Of a DNA stretch of 44,574 nucleotides, positions 26,591 through 37,600 are shown piece by piece. The stretch lies in the IMG/VR virus record IMGVR_UViG_3300022602_000174, positions 1 to 44,574 of that record. One strand, 5' to 3'. The position numbers were made by a program, and so were the translations under genes. The notes beneath the pieces are model-generated. The model saw only the letters and a list, made by a program, of their open reading frames with translations. It was not told the origin of the DNA and did no database searches. Numbering within the stretch: the stretch's first letter is position 1; each line of letters starts with the position of its first letter. This DNA is from a virus.

Positions 26591-29530
26591 TTACACACCT
26601 GTAAATTGTATCCAGTAAAAATTAGTTCCATCTTGAATCCATTGATACTCTACACCAATGCTTGGATCGATCCAAAAATCTCCTATGTTATTTGTAGCGG
26701 TTGTTGGAGGAGTTGTAGATACAGTAACTTTTATATTTGCTAATGGTTGTCCTTGAGCACTATAAACATTCCCGCCTACATGTAGATCTCCAGCAATACC
26801 TACACCACCACCTACAACAATTGCACCTGTATTAGTGCTTGTTGATGCCGTTATATTTGTAACGTCAAGAGCACCAGTAAAAGTTAATGCTCCATTAACT
26901 TGTAATCCGCTTTCAATGATTGTTAAAGGACCTGATGGATTAATTCTTAGATTGCCAGAAACAGTACCAATAGAATTTGATGCAAATAGCAACGATCCTA
27001 CCTGAATACTTGTTGGTTGTAAAATAGCGGCGTTAATACCATCGCTAATTGTTAAACTTGAAACAGGGCCTAATTTAAAGTTAGCAGTACCGAAGTCAAC
27101 ATTACCAGTACGCTGATTAATACGGAATTGATCCCCAACACGGAAATCTCCTAACTGATCTACAGTTTGATAATAAATCTGTGCGCCATTTAATTTTGTA
27201 ATTTCTTGTGATTGAATTGCAAGATTAGGATCGTCAGTTAAATCTTTACCGCTTCCTACATAACTCATATTAAAGGCAATTAATTTTAAATCAACACCTG
27301 CACCATCACCATAAACACCATAATTACCAAACACAGCCGCACTACCAATACAGCGTAGTTCGGCACCAAACTGATGATAGTCTGCTAAAATAATTTGTTT
27401 TGCTGATGCTATCTGAGGTGCGGTATATGTTCCTGTTGTTGAATATACAATCTGTGTTCCTAATCCGTCATCAGTAAACACTATGCTTCCGTCGGATCCA
27501 TCGCAATGTAATAACAATACTGTCGATAAATCACTTGAAAATGCTTGAGATGGAGGAGTAAATGGTGCAGTATATCGATATGTTGTGCTTACACGAACTT
27601 CATCCATATAACCACTCATACTTAAACTTGCTGTTTGACTTTCTCCGCCAATTGTTAGAGGATCTCCGTTAGTAACATTATATGTAGACGAAGTAACAAC
27701 TTCTAAATTTCCATCTAAGAAAATTCTAATATTATTATTAGGGTCCCTGCTCATTGCAACATGATGCCATGTGCCAGTAGATACAGCATTTGTGCCTGTA
27801 AAAATTGTAAGTCCGTGTTGACCTGTTAATTTATTGTTGGCATCAATGTATAAACCTAATGTGGTTAACGGTATTGAACCTTTATTGAATAGTTGTTGTA
27901 CTCTATTGTAGTCTGTTAGATAAATTTCTGATTCAAGAGTGTAAGCACCTACATCAAACTGTAAATCAGTACTGCTGATAACTTCTAATAAGTCGCCAGG
28001 AACTTGAAATAGTGCAGAACCTGTTCCAAATTTTCTTTCATATGAACTAACGTGAGTTGTACCATAAACGTTTACAACTTTGCCAGTACGATTGTTTGCT
28101 TGCTCAAACCCTGCGGCATTGCCTCTAATATAGATGTAACTTCCTGATACTTCATCAATTAATCCACTTGCCGCAACTGTACCAGTTGAACTAATATAAT
28201 AAAGAGTCTGTCCTGCGGCAAATGTACCTGTAGTATTTGCTAAAGAAATTCTTACACGACCTTGACCACCCCAACCTTGTTGACCGGCATAGGCATAGAT
28301 TGCTTTGTCAGCAAAATATGTAAATCCATTTAATAATTCACATCGTGTGCCATTGGTTAAAACAATAGCGTTGGCATTTGGAGTAATAAATGTTGCTTCG
28401 TTGAATAAAATTGCTGGCTCAATACTTGCTGTAGTGATATATTGTCCATCAAAGAAGCCACCACCACCTGCGTCTGCACTGTTATAACCGTATCTGTCGC
28501 TATCCGTTATAACACTACCTCTTGTTAAAACGGTAAAACGTTCAACATAAGGAGAGCGTAAGTAAGAAGTCATACCTGGATCAAATGCTAACGCATAACC
28601 AGGTTTGTAAAAATTACCTACAGTAAAATCACTAATTGTTGTTCCGCCATTTAATAAAAATGCAGTTTGTGTGTTAGTAGCAGTAGTAGGTTGAACAAAT
28701 ACTTCACGTAATCCTGCTCCTCGAATACTAACACCTTCTCCTATAATTAATGGAAAGTCTTCAGTATAAGTTCCTGGCATTAGATAAATTGTATCGCCCG
28801 ATACGGCAACACTCAACGCATGTTTAAGTGTTTTAAACGGATCTATTTCTCTATGACCTGTATAAGTATCATCGCCAATTTGGGGATCTACATACCATGT
28901 ATTTTTATTGTAATGTAAAAGATCAATACCTTGTACTGTAGCAGTATTTAGAACAACTAAATTTTGAAAAGTTGCAGTATTTAAAACTCCAACATTTTCT
29001 GCATATAAATTTGCCCAGTAACTTGTTGTAGATCCTATGCTAAATCTATTATTATATTTTGGAATTAAATCTGAATTAATTTCAGATTCAATTGTTAAAG
29101 AATCTGTGCTGGTGTTATTACCTAATACAATATTACCATTGGCTGTAATATTACCTTGAGCAGTAATACTACCTTGTACATTTAAATCTCCACCAATTCC
29201 CACTCCACCTGTAACAACAAGAGCGCCATTAGTTGATGTTGTTGAGCTTGTTATATTATCAACATATATATTTCCACCTACACCAATACCGCCGCGAACT
29301 CGCAAAGCACCTGTTGTGCTACTTGTACTTAATGTAAGTGGGAGAATATCTACAGCATCAAATGCTGTAATTGTACCAGTAAATGCTGATCGACCACCGA
29401 TATTAACATCTGCTGTAATACCGACACCGCCATAGACAACTGCGGCACCCGAAATTGTACTGGTTGATGTCGCAGTTAGATGGTTAAGAACCGTTAGGCC
29501 GTTCTTAACGACGAAGTTACTTTGTGCCAT
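26591..29530 (-). CDS. Fibre-type protein with beta-helix and LamG-like domains
   Basis: 979 residues. The N-terminus FVVKNGLTV is shared with the 1,095-residue neighbour. Three GALxVxGGVGIGG repeats follow (28-120) and a fourth lies near the C-terminus. Residues 210-480 look like a right-handed beta-helix of the pectin-lyase type: WYVDPQIGDD, PFKTLKHALSVAVSGDTIYL, PGTY and IRGAGLREVFVQP. A laminin-G-like domain (about 500-675) is inserted: YTLESEIYLTD, TGTWHHVAMSRD, IRIFLDGNLE and YMDEVRVS. The helix-like sequence then resumes (FGAELRCIG, YGVYGDGAGVDLK) and runs into DQLGDFRVGDQFRINQRTG. The end has a Trp module (GDFWIDPSIGVEYQW). Such domains bind or cleave glycans, so host-surface binding is likely. 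A late-promoter motif at 29575 overlaps the upstream gene's stop. Confidence 0.8.
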   Translation of the reverse strand: MAQSNFVVKNGLTVLNHLTATSTSTISGAAVVYGGVGITADVNIGGRSAFTGTITAFDAVDILPLTLSTSSTTGALRVRGGIGVGGNIYVDNITSSTTSTNGALVVTGGVGIGGDLNVQGSITAQGNITANGNIVLGNNTSTDSLTIESEINSDLIPKYNNRFSIGSTTSYWANLYAENVGVLNTATFQNLVVLNTATVQGIDLLHYNKNTWYVDPQIGDDTYTGHREIDPFKTLKHALSVAVSGDTIYLMPGTYTEDFPLIIGEGVSIRGAGLREVFVQPTTATNTQTAFLLNGGTTISDFTVGNFYKPGYALAFDPGMTSYLRSPYVERFTVLTRGSVITDSDRYGYNSADAGGGGFFDGQYITTASIEPAILFNEATFITPNANAIVLTNGTRCELLNGFTYFADKAIYAYAGQQGWGGQGRVRISLANTTGTFAAGQTLYYISSTGTVAASGLIDEVSGSYIYIRGNAAGFEQANNRTGKVVNVYGTTHVSSYERKFGTGSALFQVPGDLLEVISSTDLQFDVGAYTLESEIYLTDYNRVQQLFNKGSIPLTTLGLYIDANNKLTGQHGLTIFTGTNAVSTGTWHHVAMSRDPNNNIRIFLDGNLEVVTSSTYNVTNGDPLTIGGESQTASLSMSGYMDEVRVSTTYRYTAPFTPPSQAFSSDLSTVLLLHCDGSDGSIVFTDDGLGTQIVYSTTGTYTAPQIASAKQIILADYHQFGAELRCIGSAAVFGNYGVYGDGAGVDLKLIAFNMSYVGSGKDLTDDPNLAIQSQEITKLNGAQIYYQTVDQLGDFRVGDQFRINQRTGNVDFGTANFKLGPVSSLTISDGINAAILQPTSIQVGSLLFASNSIGTVSGNLRINPSGPLTIIESGLQVNGALTFTGALDVTNITASTSTNTGAIVVGGGVGIAGDLHVGGNVYSAQGQPLANIKVTVSTTPPTTATNNIGDFWIDPSIGVEYQWIQDGTNFYWIQFTGV

Positions 29531-29574
29531 TCAGATTCACTCTCCTCTTTCCGGCTGGATTAAATTGTATTTGG

Positions 29575-29582
29575 TATTTATG
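29575..29582 (-). promoter_or_regulatory. Candidate late promoter CATAAATA
   Basis: CATAAATA on the minus strand overlaps the stop codon (TAA, 29578-29580) of the 1,095-residue gene. It gives a leader of about 38 nt containing GAGGAG before the 979-residue gene. Confidence 0.45.
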
Positions 29583-32500
29583 ACGATGTAATTGCTGTTC
29601 GTAACACTTGGACACTCATGTTTGTTGGAACATAGTTAGGAGTGAATACTAGATTAATTAAACCACCATTGTAAACAGCATCAATATTTCCTAAATTGCC
29701 TGGTTGATTTGATATCAAACCGTATTCTGATATGTAAGCACCGTTAGTCTGTGCACTACCGTCATACGCAACCATAATTTCGGAAACTTGGAATAAATTA
29801 GGAACATAACCAGCATCAATAATCTGTACAAGATATTTTGCCGTTCTAAAAGCACCTGCGTTCCATGTATCTATTGTAATCTGACTATTTGAAGCAATAC
29901 CAACAGTACTTGTAGATGCAATTTGATTGTTTACAATCTGAACTGTAACACCTTTAACAGTAGCGCCTGAAGTAATACTTCCGCCTGCGCCAATTCCGCC
30001 ACCGACTACAAGAGCGCCTGAATTTGTTGTACCGTTGTTAACATAACTTGAACCAATTTTAACCTGACCATTATTAACTAACAATGCCCATTGATTTGCC
30101 GCTTGAGCACCACCAACAATAGTCGGTGCATCTTCAATGAATAGTGTAGCAATATCTTTCCAAGTTGGATTCAAACTACCAACTAGATTTGGTTTGTTAA
30201 TGCTGTGAATTACCGCTGTACCTGCGTTTAACCCAACTGAAGTTAAATCTGTATATGTACTAGTTGATAATTGTAAGCCAGGGCCATTTACGGTCCATTT
30301 GTTAGCCTGTATATCACCGACTCTATTGACACTTCCGCCTACATATAGTCCGCCACCAATACCAACTCCACCCCAGACTTCTAATGATCCAGATCCAGTC
30401 GTACTATTAACGGTAGTTGTTGATACAATATGTGTATTTCCACCAATCCATGTATCTAACCCAATTCCAACACCGCCGGCAACTGTTAAGTCACCAAATG
30501 CTGTACCAGTAGACTGTGAACCACTGTTAACACTTGCGGTGTTAATATTAATTCTTGTGGCATTAATTGTTTGAGCAACACCTAGTCCGCCTGCAATTGT
30601 AACAGCACCAAGACTTCTTGACGAACTGTCTTGAGTACCGTAGACAGTTAAATTATTGTCAACTGATAAATCAGTACCAATTCTTGCGCTTTGGCCTAAG
30701 TCTAATATACCAGCAATGAATACATCTTGAGCAATTCCAACACCGCCGTCGACTGTAAATGCACCGCCGGAGCTTGTAAATGCGTTTGTGGTGTTTACAA
30801 ATGTTACTTGGCCGCCAACATTTAAGTTACCGCCAATACCAGCACCACCTTGTACAACTAAAGCACCACTATAAGTATTGCTTGATTGCTGATTACTCCA
30901 AACATAAGCAGTTCCTGTGGTTACAAAAGTACCACCCATGTTTAAGTTACCGCCTAATCCTAAACCTCCGTCAATAACAACGGCACCTGTTGTTGTACTA
31001 GTTGACTGTGTTAAGTTAGTAAAGTGGAAACTTAATGTAAAGACTCCGCCAATTGTTCCGTTGACTGTTCCTGTTGTAAGAACTTGAGAACCATTAACAT
31101 AGGCGGCCTGTTCTGCGTAAATGTATTTTGCGCCTAACCCACCATTTGGAATATAAACAGTATTGCCTGTTGTAGTTGTTAGATTGTAATTATAACCTAA
31201 GAATGTAGTATCTGTACTAAAATAACTTGTTGCACCAACACTAATACCACCGTTGACTTGTAGTGCACCTGTGCCTAATGCACTAGAAGGTGTACTATCG
31301 TGTAGTATTAAAGAACCTGCTTCTAATGTTGACCAAGATCCAGTAGTAAACAGTTTGGTTACATCTACTTGTCCTAGTGCATCTGGTAATATACCATTCT
31401 TTAAAAAGAAATGTTGGCTAGTGTGATCAATTCCAACAATTGCTCTATAATCTGTTAAAGTATTAACAGAATTTTGATAGTGAATTAATAGGCCCTTGTC
31501 ATAAACATCGGGTACCTGCAACATTGATCCATCAATACCGCCACCGATTTCGATAACCGGATCAACAATATAAGTATTTGTACTATCAACAACAACTTGC
31601 TTACCAGTACCTAATAGTAATAAGTCACCACGAATAACAGTATTGCCGTTAACTGTAAGTTCTTTTCCAATATTAACACCGCCAGCAACAATCAAAGCAT
31701 TTGATGCTGTAGTACCAGTTGAACTGATTGTGGATCCAATAATTAAGTTTTGGCCAATGCCGACACCACCTGTAACAACCAAAGGTGCTACACTAGAAGA
31801 TTGAGCAACTGAGGGGTCTGCTACAACAATGTCTTGAGCCCATAACGTATTACCAATACCAACGCCGCCGTTAACAATTAATGCCCCAGACTGTGTGTTT
31901 GAAGCATCTACGTTTGCATTGAATAAAACTTGTCCGCCAAAATAACCAGTTCCGCTAACACCTAAGCCACCACCGTTGGTAACTTGTAGACTGTTTCCGA
32001 TATAATTTGTTAGATTGAATGTTCCAGATGTAAAGAATCCGTTTTGAGCATATAAATCTTGACCGACACCTAAACCACCTTGTAAGGTTAGGGCACCAGT
32101 ACTTGTACTAGTAGCATTAACAGTACCTAAGAAGGTACCAGTTGTCATACCTACAATACGACCACCGACATAAATGTTGCCTGTAATACCAGCACCACCG
32201 CCATTTCTTAATTGTAAGGCACCAGTACTTGTACTAATTGCTTGTGTAGCAGTTAATAAAATTAACTCATTAGGAAATTGTTGTTGTCCATTATTAGCAG
32301 TAGCACGAGTTAAGATTTCACTGTTATTAATGTTATAGGTGCCGTAAAAATTACCGCCGCCATTACCGTAAATTCCATTGTTAAACCCAATACCGCCCTG
32401 AACTTGAAGAGCTTCGTTGGCAAAAGTTGTTGTACTACCTCTTGTTTCACCGATGTAAACTGTACCTGATGTAATGTAGATAGAATATGGATTTATAATC

Positions 32501-32865
32501 GAAACGTTAGTACTTGCTGTACTTGGAGGACCATAAACATAAATGCTTGCCGCATTTGTAATAGTAACGTTTGTATTTGTTGCGTCAATCTGTGGTTGAC
32601 CAAAATAGTTAACAATTTCCCAAGGTACAATGCCAGTGCTTGATACATCGGTGTAGATATTGTCACTTAAACGTAGAGCGGCACCGCCTGAAAATACAGA
32701 ATCACTAATTGGTCCAGTACGGCTAATCCATCCGCCAATGTTTGCATTACCACCAATCCCTGCTCCGCCGGCTACTTGTAAAGCACCTGAATATGTATTA
32801 GACGAGACTGCTGTTCCTTCAACTGTCAAGCCTTGTTTAACTACGAAATCTTTATTCAGTGCCAT
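29578..32865 (-). CDS. Repetitive fibre-type protein (16 Gly-rich repeats)
   Basis: 1,095 residues. Starts FVVKQGLTV like the 979-residue gene, then carries about 16 copies of the GALxVxGGVGIGG repeat, often followed by NLYVGG-like strands. A single copy of the VDPVIELGG-type domain (TYIVDPVIEIGGGIDGS, then YDKGLLIHYQ) lies near residues 410-520. The last 105 residues have a domain shared with the end of the 600-residue gene (RTAKYLVQI, EIMVAYD, EYGLI, closing strands with VLRTAIT). It is flanked on both sides by genes with the same repeat, so these are tandem duplicates or recombining partners. AAGGAA lies 6 nt before the ATG. Likely a long beta fibre; the target is unknown. Confidence 0.78.
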   Translation of the reverse strand: MALNKDFVVKQGLTVEGTAVSSNTYSGALQVAGGAGIGGNANIGGWISRTGPISDSVFSGGAALRLSDNIYTDVSSTGIVPWEIVNYFGQPQIDATNTNVTITNAASIYVYGPPSTASTNVSIINPYSIYITSGTVYIGETRGSTTTFANEALQVQGGIGFNNGIYGNGGGNFYGTYNINNSEILTRATANNGQQQFPNELILLTATQAISTSTGALQLRNGGGAGITGNIYVGGRIVGMTTGTFLGTVNATSTSTGALTLQGGLGVGQDLYAQNGFFTSGTFNLTNYIGNSLQVTNGGGLGVSGTGYFGGQVLFNANVDASNTQSGALIVNGGVGIGNTLWAQDIVVADPSVAQSSSVAPLVVTGGVGIGQNLIIGSTISSTGTTASNALIVAGGVNIGKELTVNGNTVIRGDLLLLGTGKQVVVDSTNTYIVDPVIEIGGGIDGSMLQVPDVYDKGLLIHYQNSVNTLTDYRAIVGIDHTSQHFFLKNGILPDALGQVDVTKLFTTGSWSTLEAGSLILHDSTPSSALGTGALQVNGGISVGATSYFSTDTTFLGYNYNLTTTTGNTVYIPNGGLGAKYIYAEQAAYVNGSQVLTTGTVNGTIGGVFTLSFHFTNLTQSTSTTTGAVVIDGGLGLGGNLNMGGTFVTTGTAYVWSNQQSSNTYSGALVVQGGAGIGGNLNVGGQVTFVNTTNAFTSSGGAFTVDGGVGIAQDVFIAGILDLGQSARIGTDLSVDNNLTVYGTQDSSSRSLGAVTIAGGLGVAQTINATRININTASVNSGSQSTGTAFGDLTVAGGVGIGLDTWIGGNTHIVSTTTVNSTTGSGSLEVWGGVGIGGGLYVGGSVNRVGDIQANKWTVNGPGLQLSTSTYTDLTSVGLNAGTAVIHSINKPNLVGSLNPTWKDIATLFIEDAPTIVGGAQAANQWALLVNNGQVKIGSSYVNNGTTNSGALVVGGGIGAGGSITSGATVKGVTVQIVNNQIASTSTVGIASNSQITIDTWNAGAFRTAKYLVQIIDAGYVPNLFQVSEIMVAYDGSAQTNGAYISEYGLISNQPGNLGNIDAVYNGGLINLVFTPNYVPTNMSVQVLRTAITSS

Positions 32866-32890
32866 TTCTTATTCCTTGTAATACATATGA

Positions 32891-34693
32891 TTAAACTGTT
32901 ATACTTGTTCTAGCGACTTTCATCGTTTTGTTGCTAGGAGTGTACGCCGAGAATAATAACCTTATTAACCCATTGCCTCCAACATTATAGTCCACATTAA
33001 ACACACCCTTTTCACCAGCAGTTGCGATAATACCGTACTCTGATTTGTAAACATTACCTACGTTGTCATACAATACCACGATTTCCCTCACTTCGAAACT
33101 TGCTGTTGGTCCTGTCCCGTCAGTTATCTGAACGAGACTCTTTGTAGTCCTATAAGTCAGTGCTGGCCAACTGTCAACCACTGTAGTACTTGTGTTATTT
33201 ATGCTGGTGGCACGTGTAAACAGTTGAGCATCTTTAAATTGGATACTACCATTAACTTGGAGTTTATCTATACCGTTATCTGTTTGTTGTCCAACAAGCA
33301 AATTACCAGTAGTTTTTACAATTGCTAATCGATAAGTTGAATTTTTGTCGTCATACAGCGTTAGACTACCTTCTCGCAGACTAGTACCGCCTTGTCCAGC
33401 GGCATTATTTCCGCCTACATTCCATGTATAACTCTGTCCGTTTGTAGCGGTATTGCGCATACGGAAATAAACACTGTCAACAACGTTAGGACTTTCAAGA
33501 GTTAAACTCTTTCCTATATAAACATCACCGCCTATACCAACACCACCTAACACTTTTAAAGCACCGGTATAGGTATTAAATGCACCTTCTATATTAGCAA
33601 CATAAAATGGGTCTGTAATCTGCCCACCGTTCCAAATAGGATTGTTTAATGGAACACCGTCAGAATAAAATGCTCGAGCATATACGGCACCATTAACACC
33701 AACACCCCCTGCTACCAGCATAGCCGCACTAAATGTTGATGTAGCGCTTGTAGCATTTGTTACTTGTGTAACACCAGCAATTGTTGTAGTTGTAGAAAAT
33801 ACAGCAAATCCGCCGGCAGTAATATTTCCTCCTGCATTGATGTCTCCACCAATACCAACACCGCCTGCTATTATTAATGCCCCTGTTGTTGTGCTTGTAC
33901 TGGTATCAGTACCAGTAATAGACATTTTCTTAACTTGGAATGTGCCCGATGAATATAAGTCTGTAAAATAACCTACATTAGGAGTAATTGTTCCTATAGG
34001 ACTATCATCTATTAACTTCTTTGTTACTGATTGGTTAGGTACATTATCACCTACAATCTGATACCAATTAACAGGATCAACATTTAAAGTGTTTTGGGCT
34101 TCAAAGTCGGTATAAAAATAACGACCAGCATAGGCAGTTCCTGAACTAACATTAACGATAGCACCTGCCATTTTATCTGCTGTATTATCATCAGTAGTTC
34201 TCGACCATGTGCCGTTATAACCTACACCTAAATATGTAATATAGTAGATACCGTTTTCAGCAGGGTTATCCTGAGCACGAACTAGAATACGATCTAGATA
34301 TGATGCTTGATAATCACTAACAATTGTAGGTGCTCCACCTACCAGAACAATATTAGCAGTGGTAGCAGCCTTAACTGGTCCTTTAAACGCAGTATTTGCC
34401 TGTAGATCAGGAATGTATGTTGGCCCTATAATATAGTTGCCACCAGTTCCGTTTGCTGTAATAACATTGTTCCCATCAGGAATAATAGTTTCCATATAGG
34501 AACTAGTATTACTAAATGTAAAATTAAATTTGCCAAGTGTAGTAGCGTAACTTGTTTGGCTATTAAATGTTATAATTGTATAGCCAGTAGAAGTAGTAGG
34601 GCTGTTACCTAATGCCGCCTGTGCTTGTTTTAATGTAATAAACCCTGATTTTGAACTAGGATTTTTAACTGATCCGCTTAATAAACCAGCCAT
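32891..34693 (-). CDS. Fibre-type protein with three Gly-rich repeats
   Basis: 600 residues from the ATG at 34693, which has GGAGGAG 6 nt upstream. A TTG 15 nt earlier is in frame but falls in that ribosome site. The N-terminus (MAGLLSGSVKNPSSKSGFIT) differs from its neighbours. Residues about 110-195 form a module with RILVRAQDNPAENGIYYI and WSRTTDDNTADKMAGAIVNV, a pattern I know from other phage fibre proteins. Three GALxVxGGVGIGG repeats lie between about 285 and 440. The last 105 residues match the C-terminal domain of the 1,095-residue protein (YRTTKSLVQITDG, EIVVLYD, SEYGII). Its ATG is one base after the stop of the giant upstream gene, so the two are probably co-translated. Confidence 0.78.
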   Translation of the reverse strand: MAGLLSGSVKNPSSKSGFITLKQAQAALGNSPTTSTGYTIITFNSQTSYATTLGKFNFTFSNTSSYMETIIPDGNNVITANGTGGNYIIGPTYIPDLQANTAFKGPVKAATTANIVLVGGAPTIVSDYQASYLDRILVRAQDNPAENGIYYITYLGVGYNGTWSRTTDDNTADKMAGAIVNVSSGTAYAGRYFYTDFEAQNTLNVDPVNWYQIVGDNVPNQSVTKKLIDDSPIGTITPNVGYFTDLYSSGTFQVKKMSITGTDTSTSTTTGALIIAGGVGIGGDINAGGNITAGGFAVFSTTTTIAGVTQVTNATSATSTFSAAMLVAGGVGVNGAVYARAFYSDGVPLNNPIWNGGQITDPFYVANIEGAFNTYTGALKVLGGVGIGGDVYIGKSLTLESPNVVDSVYFRMRNTATNGQSYTWNVGGNNAAGQGGTSLREGSLTLYDDKNSTYRLAIVKTTGNLLVGQQTDNGIDKLQVNGSIQFKDAQLFTRATSINNTSTTVVDSWPALTYRTTKSLVQITDGTGPTASFEVREIVVLYDNVGNVYKSEYGIIATAGEKGVFNVDYNVGGNGLIRLLFSAYTPSNKTMKVARTSITV

Positions 34694-34694
34694 C

Positions 34695-37600
34695 TTATGC
34701 TCCTCCAATCACTAATACGAACGGAGTCATTTCAGCATACAACGATTTTTGGAATGTACGACCCGATAGTACACCAGTTGCCTGACTAATTACCAGTGTT
34801 GGTCCAATACGGAAGTCACCGTTTTGGTCAGTTGATGTAAAGAATACCTTACCGTTATTCAATTGAATTGTTTCCTTAGATTGCACTGGGTCAGCCTTAC
34901 CAACCTGCGGTAAAGCACCATATTGTGTACCTGCCCCCACATACTCAAACAAATAGCCTGAAGCGGAAATGTAACTTTGTTGGTAGAAGTTAACAGATGC
35001 CCCGTCAATAAACAAGGTTGGATCTGTAACGTTCTGCTCAAGAGTAACAATATGATACTGTCCTTTTCTATAATAATATCCCTCACCTGTATTTACAGAT
35101 TTATAATTTCCTCCATTTACGGTGTCAAATATAACCGCATCTACAATAGATCCCATGTCTCGATAACACTTGATCTTGTCGTAGTTAGCCTGTCCTGTAT
35201 AAGTCCAATCAATGTAAGCAGTGAGTTCTGCTTTGATAAACTCTCTGTTGGCTTCTAAGATATTGTAAGTGTTAATTACATTTGTATTTGTACTTTCTGT
35301 GTAAACAATAGGTGTTCCGTCAGGAGCAACACTAGGACCATTAACAATGATGTTGGTAATTGTGTCAATGCTTGTTTGTATTGTAGCAACTTCAGCAGAT
35401 GTACCTACAGGCATATCAGTTACTTGTTTAACTTTAATTTGATAAGTTGTAGTAACAGGTTGTCCTGTAATAATGTTAGGAACAATCTCTCTTAGATAAT
35501 TATAAGCCGCAGTAGTTTGAGGTATCTCATCAGGAATAGCAGTTACATCGCCAAATCCATAGTAATAAACTCCTGCTTGTACACTTTGACGATTACCTGT
35601 ATGTGTCAAATCAAATCCAACACAATCGATAATAAATCCAACATCACGCAAGCAATATGTGTGATCAAAGTTCCATCCTGGATTATCATTAGTAATTCTT
35701 GCTACTACTTCATTCTTAATAAAGTCTTTGTTAGTCTCAAGAATACTATAAGCATTGAGTGTATCTGCATCAGTAGTTGTAGCACCGTTAGGTACAATTA
35801 TATCGGTTACTCCTGCTGTACCATTTTCAATAATATTAAGTACAACATCCATATTGCTGGCCAGTGTCGCAGCCGCTGTTGCAATTCCTGGGTACGGAGT
35901 TGTAACTTGTGTTCCTGTAGAATAGCGAGGACCACTTGTATCAGATAACAATATCTGTTGTGCTAAAGACTTAACATAAGAAATAGCCGCAGTAGTTGTT
36001 GTTAACTCACCTGGAATAATAGCCGATGTATCAGATGCCTGATTCCAATATTGCAATCCAGCAAATGTAGACTGACTATTACCTCCAAACAATAAATCTT
36101 GTGCTACGGCATCAACAATAAGTCCTGTATCTCGTTGGCATTTTGTTTGATTGTAACTAAACCCTGGATATACACTACTAATATAGCCAGTCATTTCAGC
36201 CTCAAAATAACTTCTGTTAAGTTCTAGTAGTTGTACAGCATTAATTACATTAGTTAAAGTAGATGCTGTAGTTCCAATTGAAGTTTTAGCAGGAGCCGCA
36301 TTTGGTCCGTATGTAATAATGTTTGTTATTATATCAAGATTAGATTGAACAATAGTTGCCTCTACACTTGTACCTACACTACCAGTGTTAAACACTTGCG
36401 GATGTGCTATTTGATAACCTGAATTTACGGCAATACCTTCAATAACATTAGGAATAATACTTCTTAAGTATGTGTAAGCCGCTAGTGTTTGAGTAGACTC
36501 TCCCGGAATAGCAGTAGATGTGCTGTTATATCCATAATAGTAAGCACCGCTTTGTACTGCTTGTCTATTTCCGCCATACAATATGTCAACGCAGACGCTA
36601 TCAACCATATAACCTACATCTCGAGCACATGTATCTCTATTGTAAGTAAATGTAGAAGTTGTTTGATTAATATACCCAATAACTTCTGCTTGAATAAATG
36701 TACGGTTAGCATGGATCAAATTTGCTGCCTTAACTACATTTGGATTTGTACTTGTTGTTAAACTTATTGGTGTTTTATCAGCAACAATATCAGGTCCAAA
36801 ATTAATAATTTCTGTAGCCAAATCAATCTTAGATTGTGCAAGAGTGACTTCAGAAATAGTTCCTGTAGAAGCACTAATAGTTTGAGTATATGTATTTTGA
36901 TAAGTCACTGGCATTACCTGACCTTGAACAATGTATGGTAACATTGTCTTGATATAGTCATATGCTAATGTTGTCTTAACTTGTTCGCCGGGAATAGCAC
37001 TTGCAGTATCAGAGTAACCGTAATAATATACACCTGATTGAACTGCTTGTCTATTTCCTCCGTATAACAAATCAACTGATACGCTATCTAACATGTAACC
37101 AACGTCTCGATAACATGTGTCTTGGCTATAAACATATCCTGTACTTGAAGTTATGTGATTTACATAAGCAACTGCTTCAGTTTGAATATATTGTTTATTT
37201 GCCTGTATCATTCCGTAAGCATTTTTAGTCGAAACATTTGTGCTTGATGTTAGTCCATTAGGAACAATAATATCAGTAACTCCTACGGTGCCGCTGTTTA
37301 ATATGTTTGTAATGATATTAAAATCAGCCGCTATTGCTGAAGCATCCGACGGTGATCCAACTGGCAGTGCAGTAACTTGACTTACAGTATTTTGATATCG
37401 TGTTCCTGTTGTAATACCTTGAATAACTTTTTGCACCAATGAACTTACATATTTGATTGCATTAGTTGTTGTAGTAATTTCACTACCGATAGCACCTGTA
37501 TAATCTCCTTGGTTCCAATATTGCAAACCTGCAAATGTCATTTGACTTGAAGTATTAAACAACATATCTTGAACAATAGCATCAACAATCAGTCCTGTAT

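Noticed and set aside
34694-34708. TTG start for the 600-residue gene at 34708
   Set aside because: The TTG lies in the ribosome site itself; ATG at 34693 has GGAGGAG 6 nt upstream.
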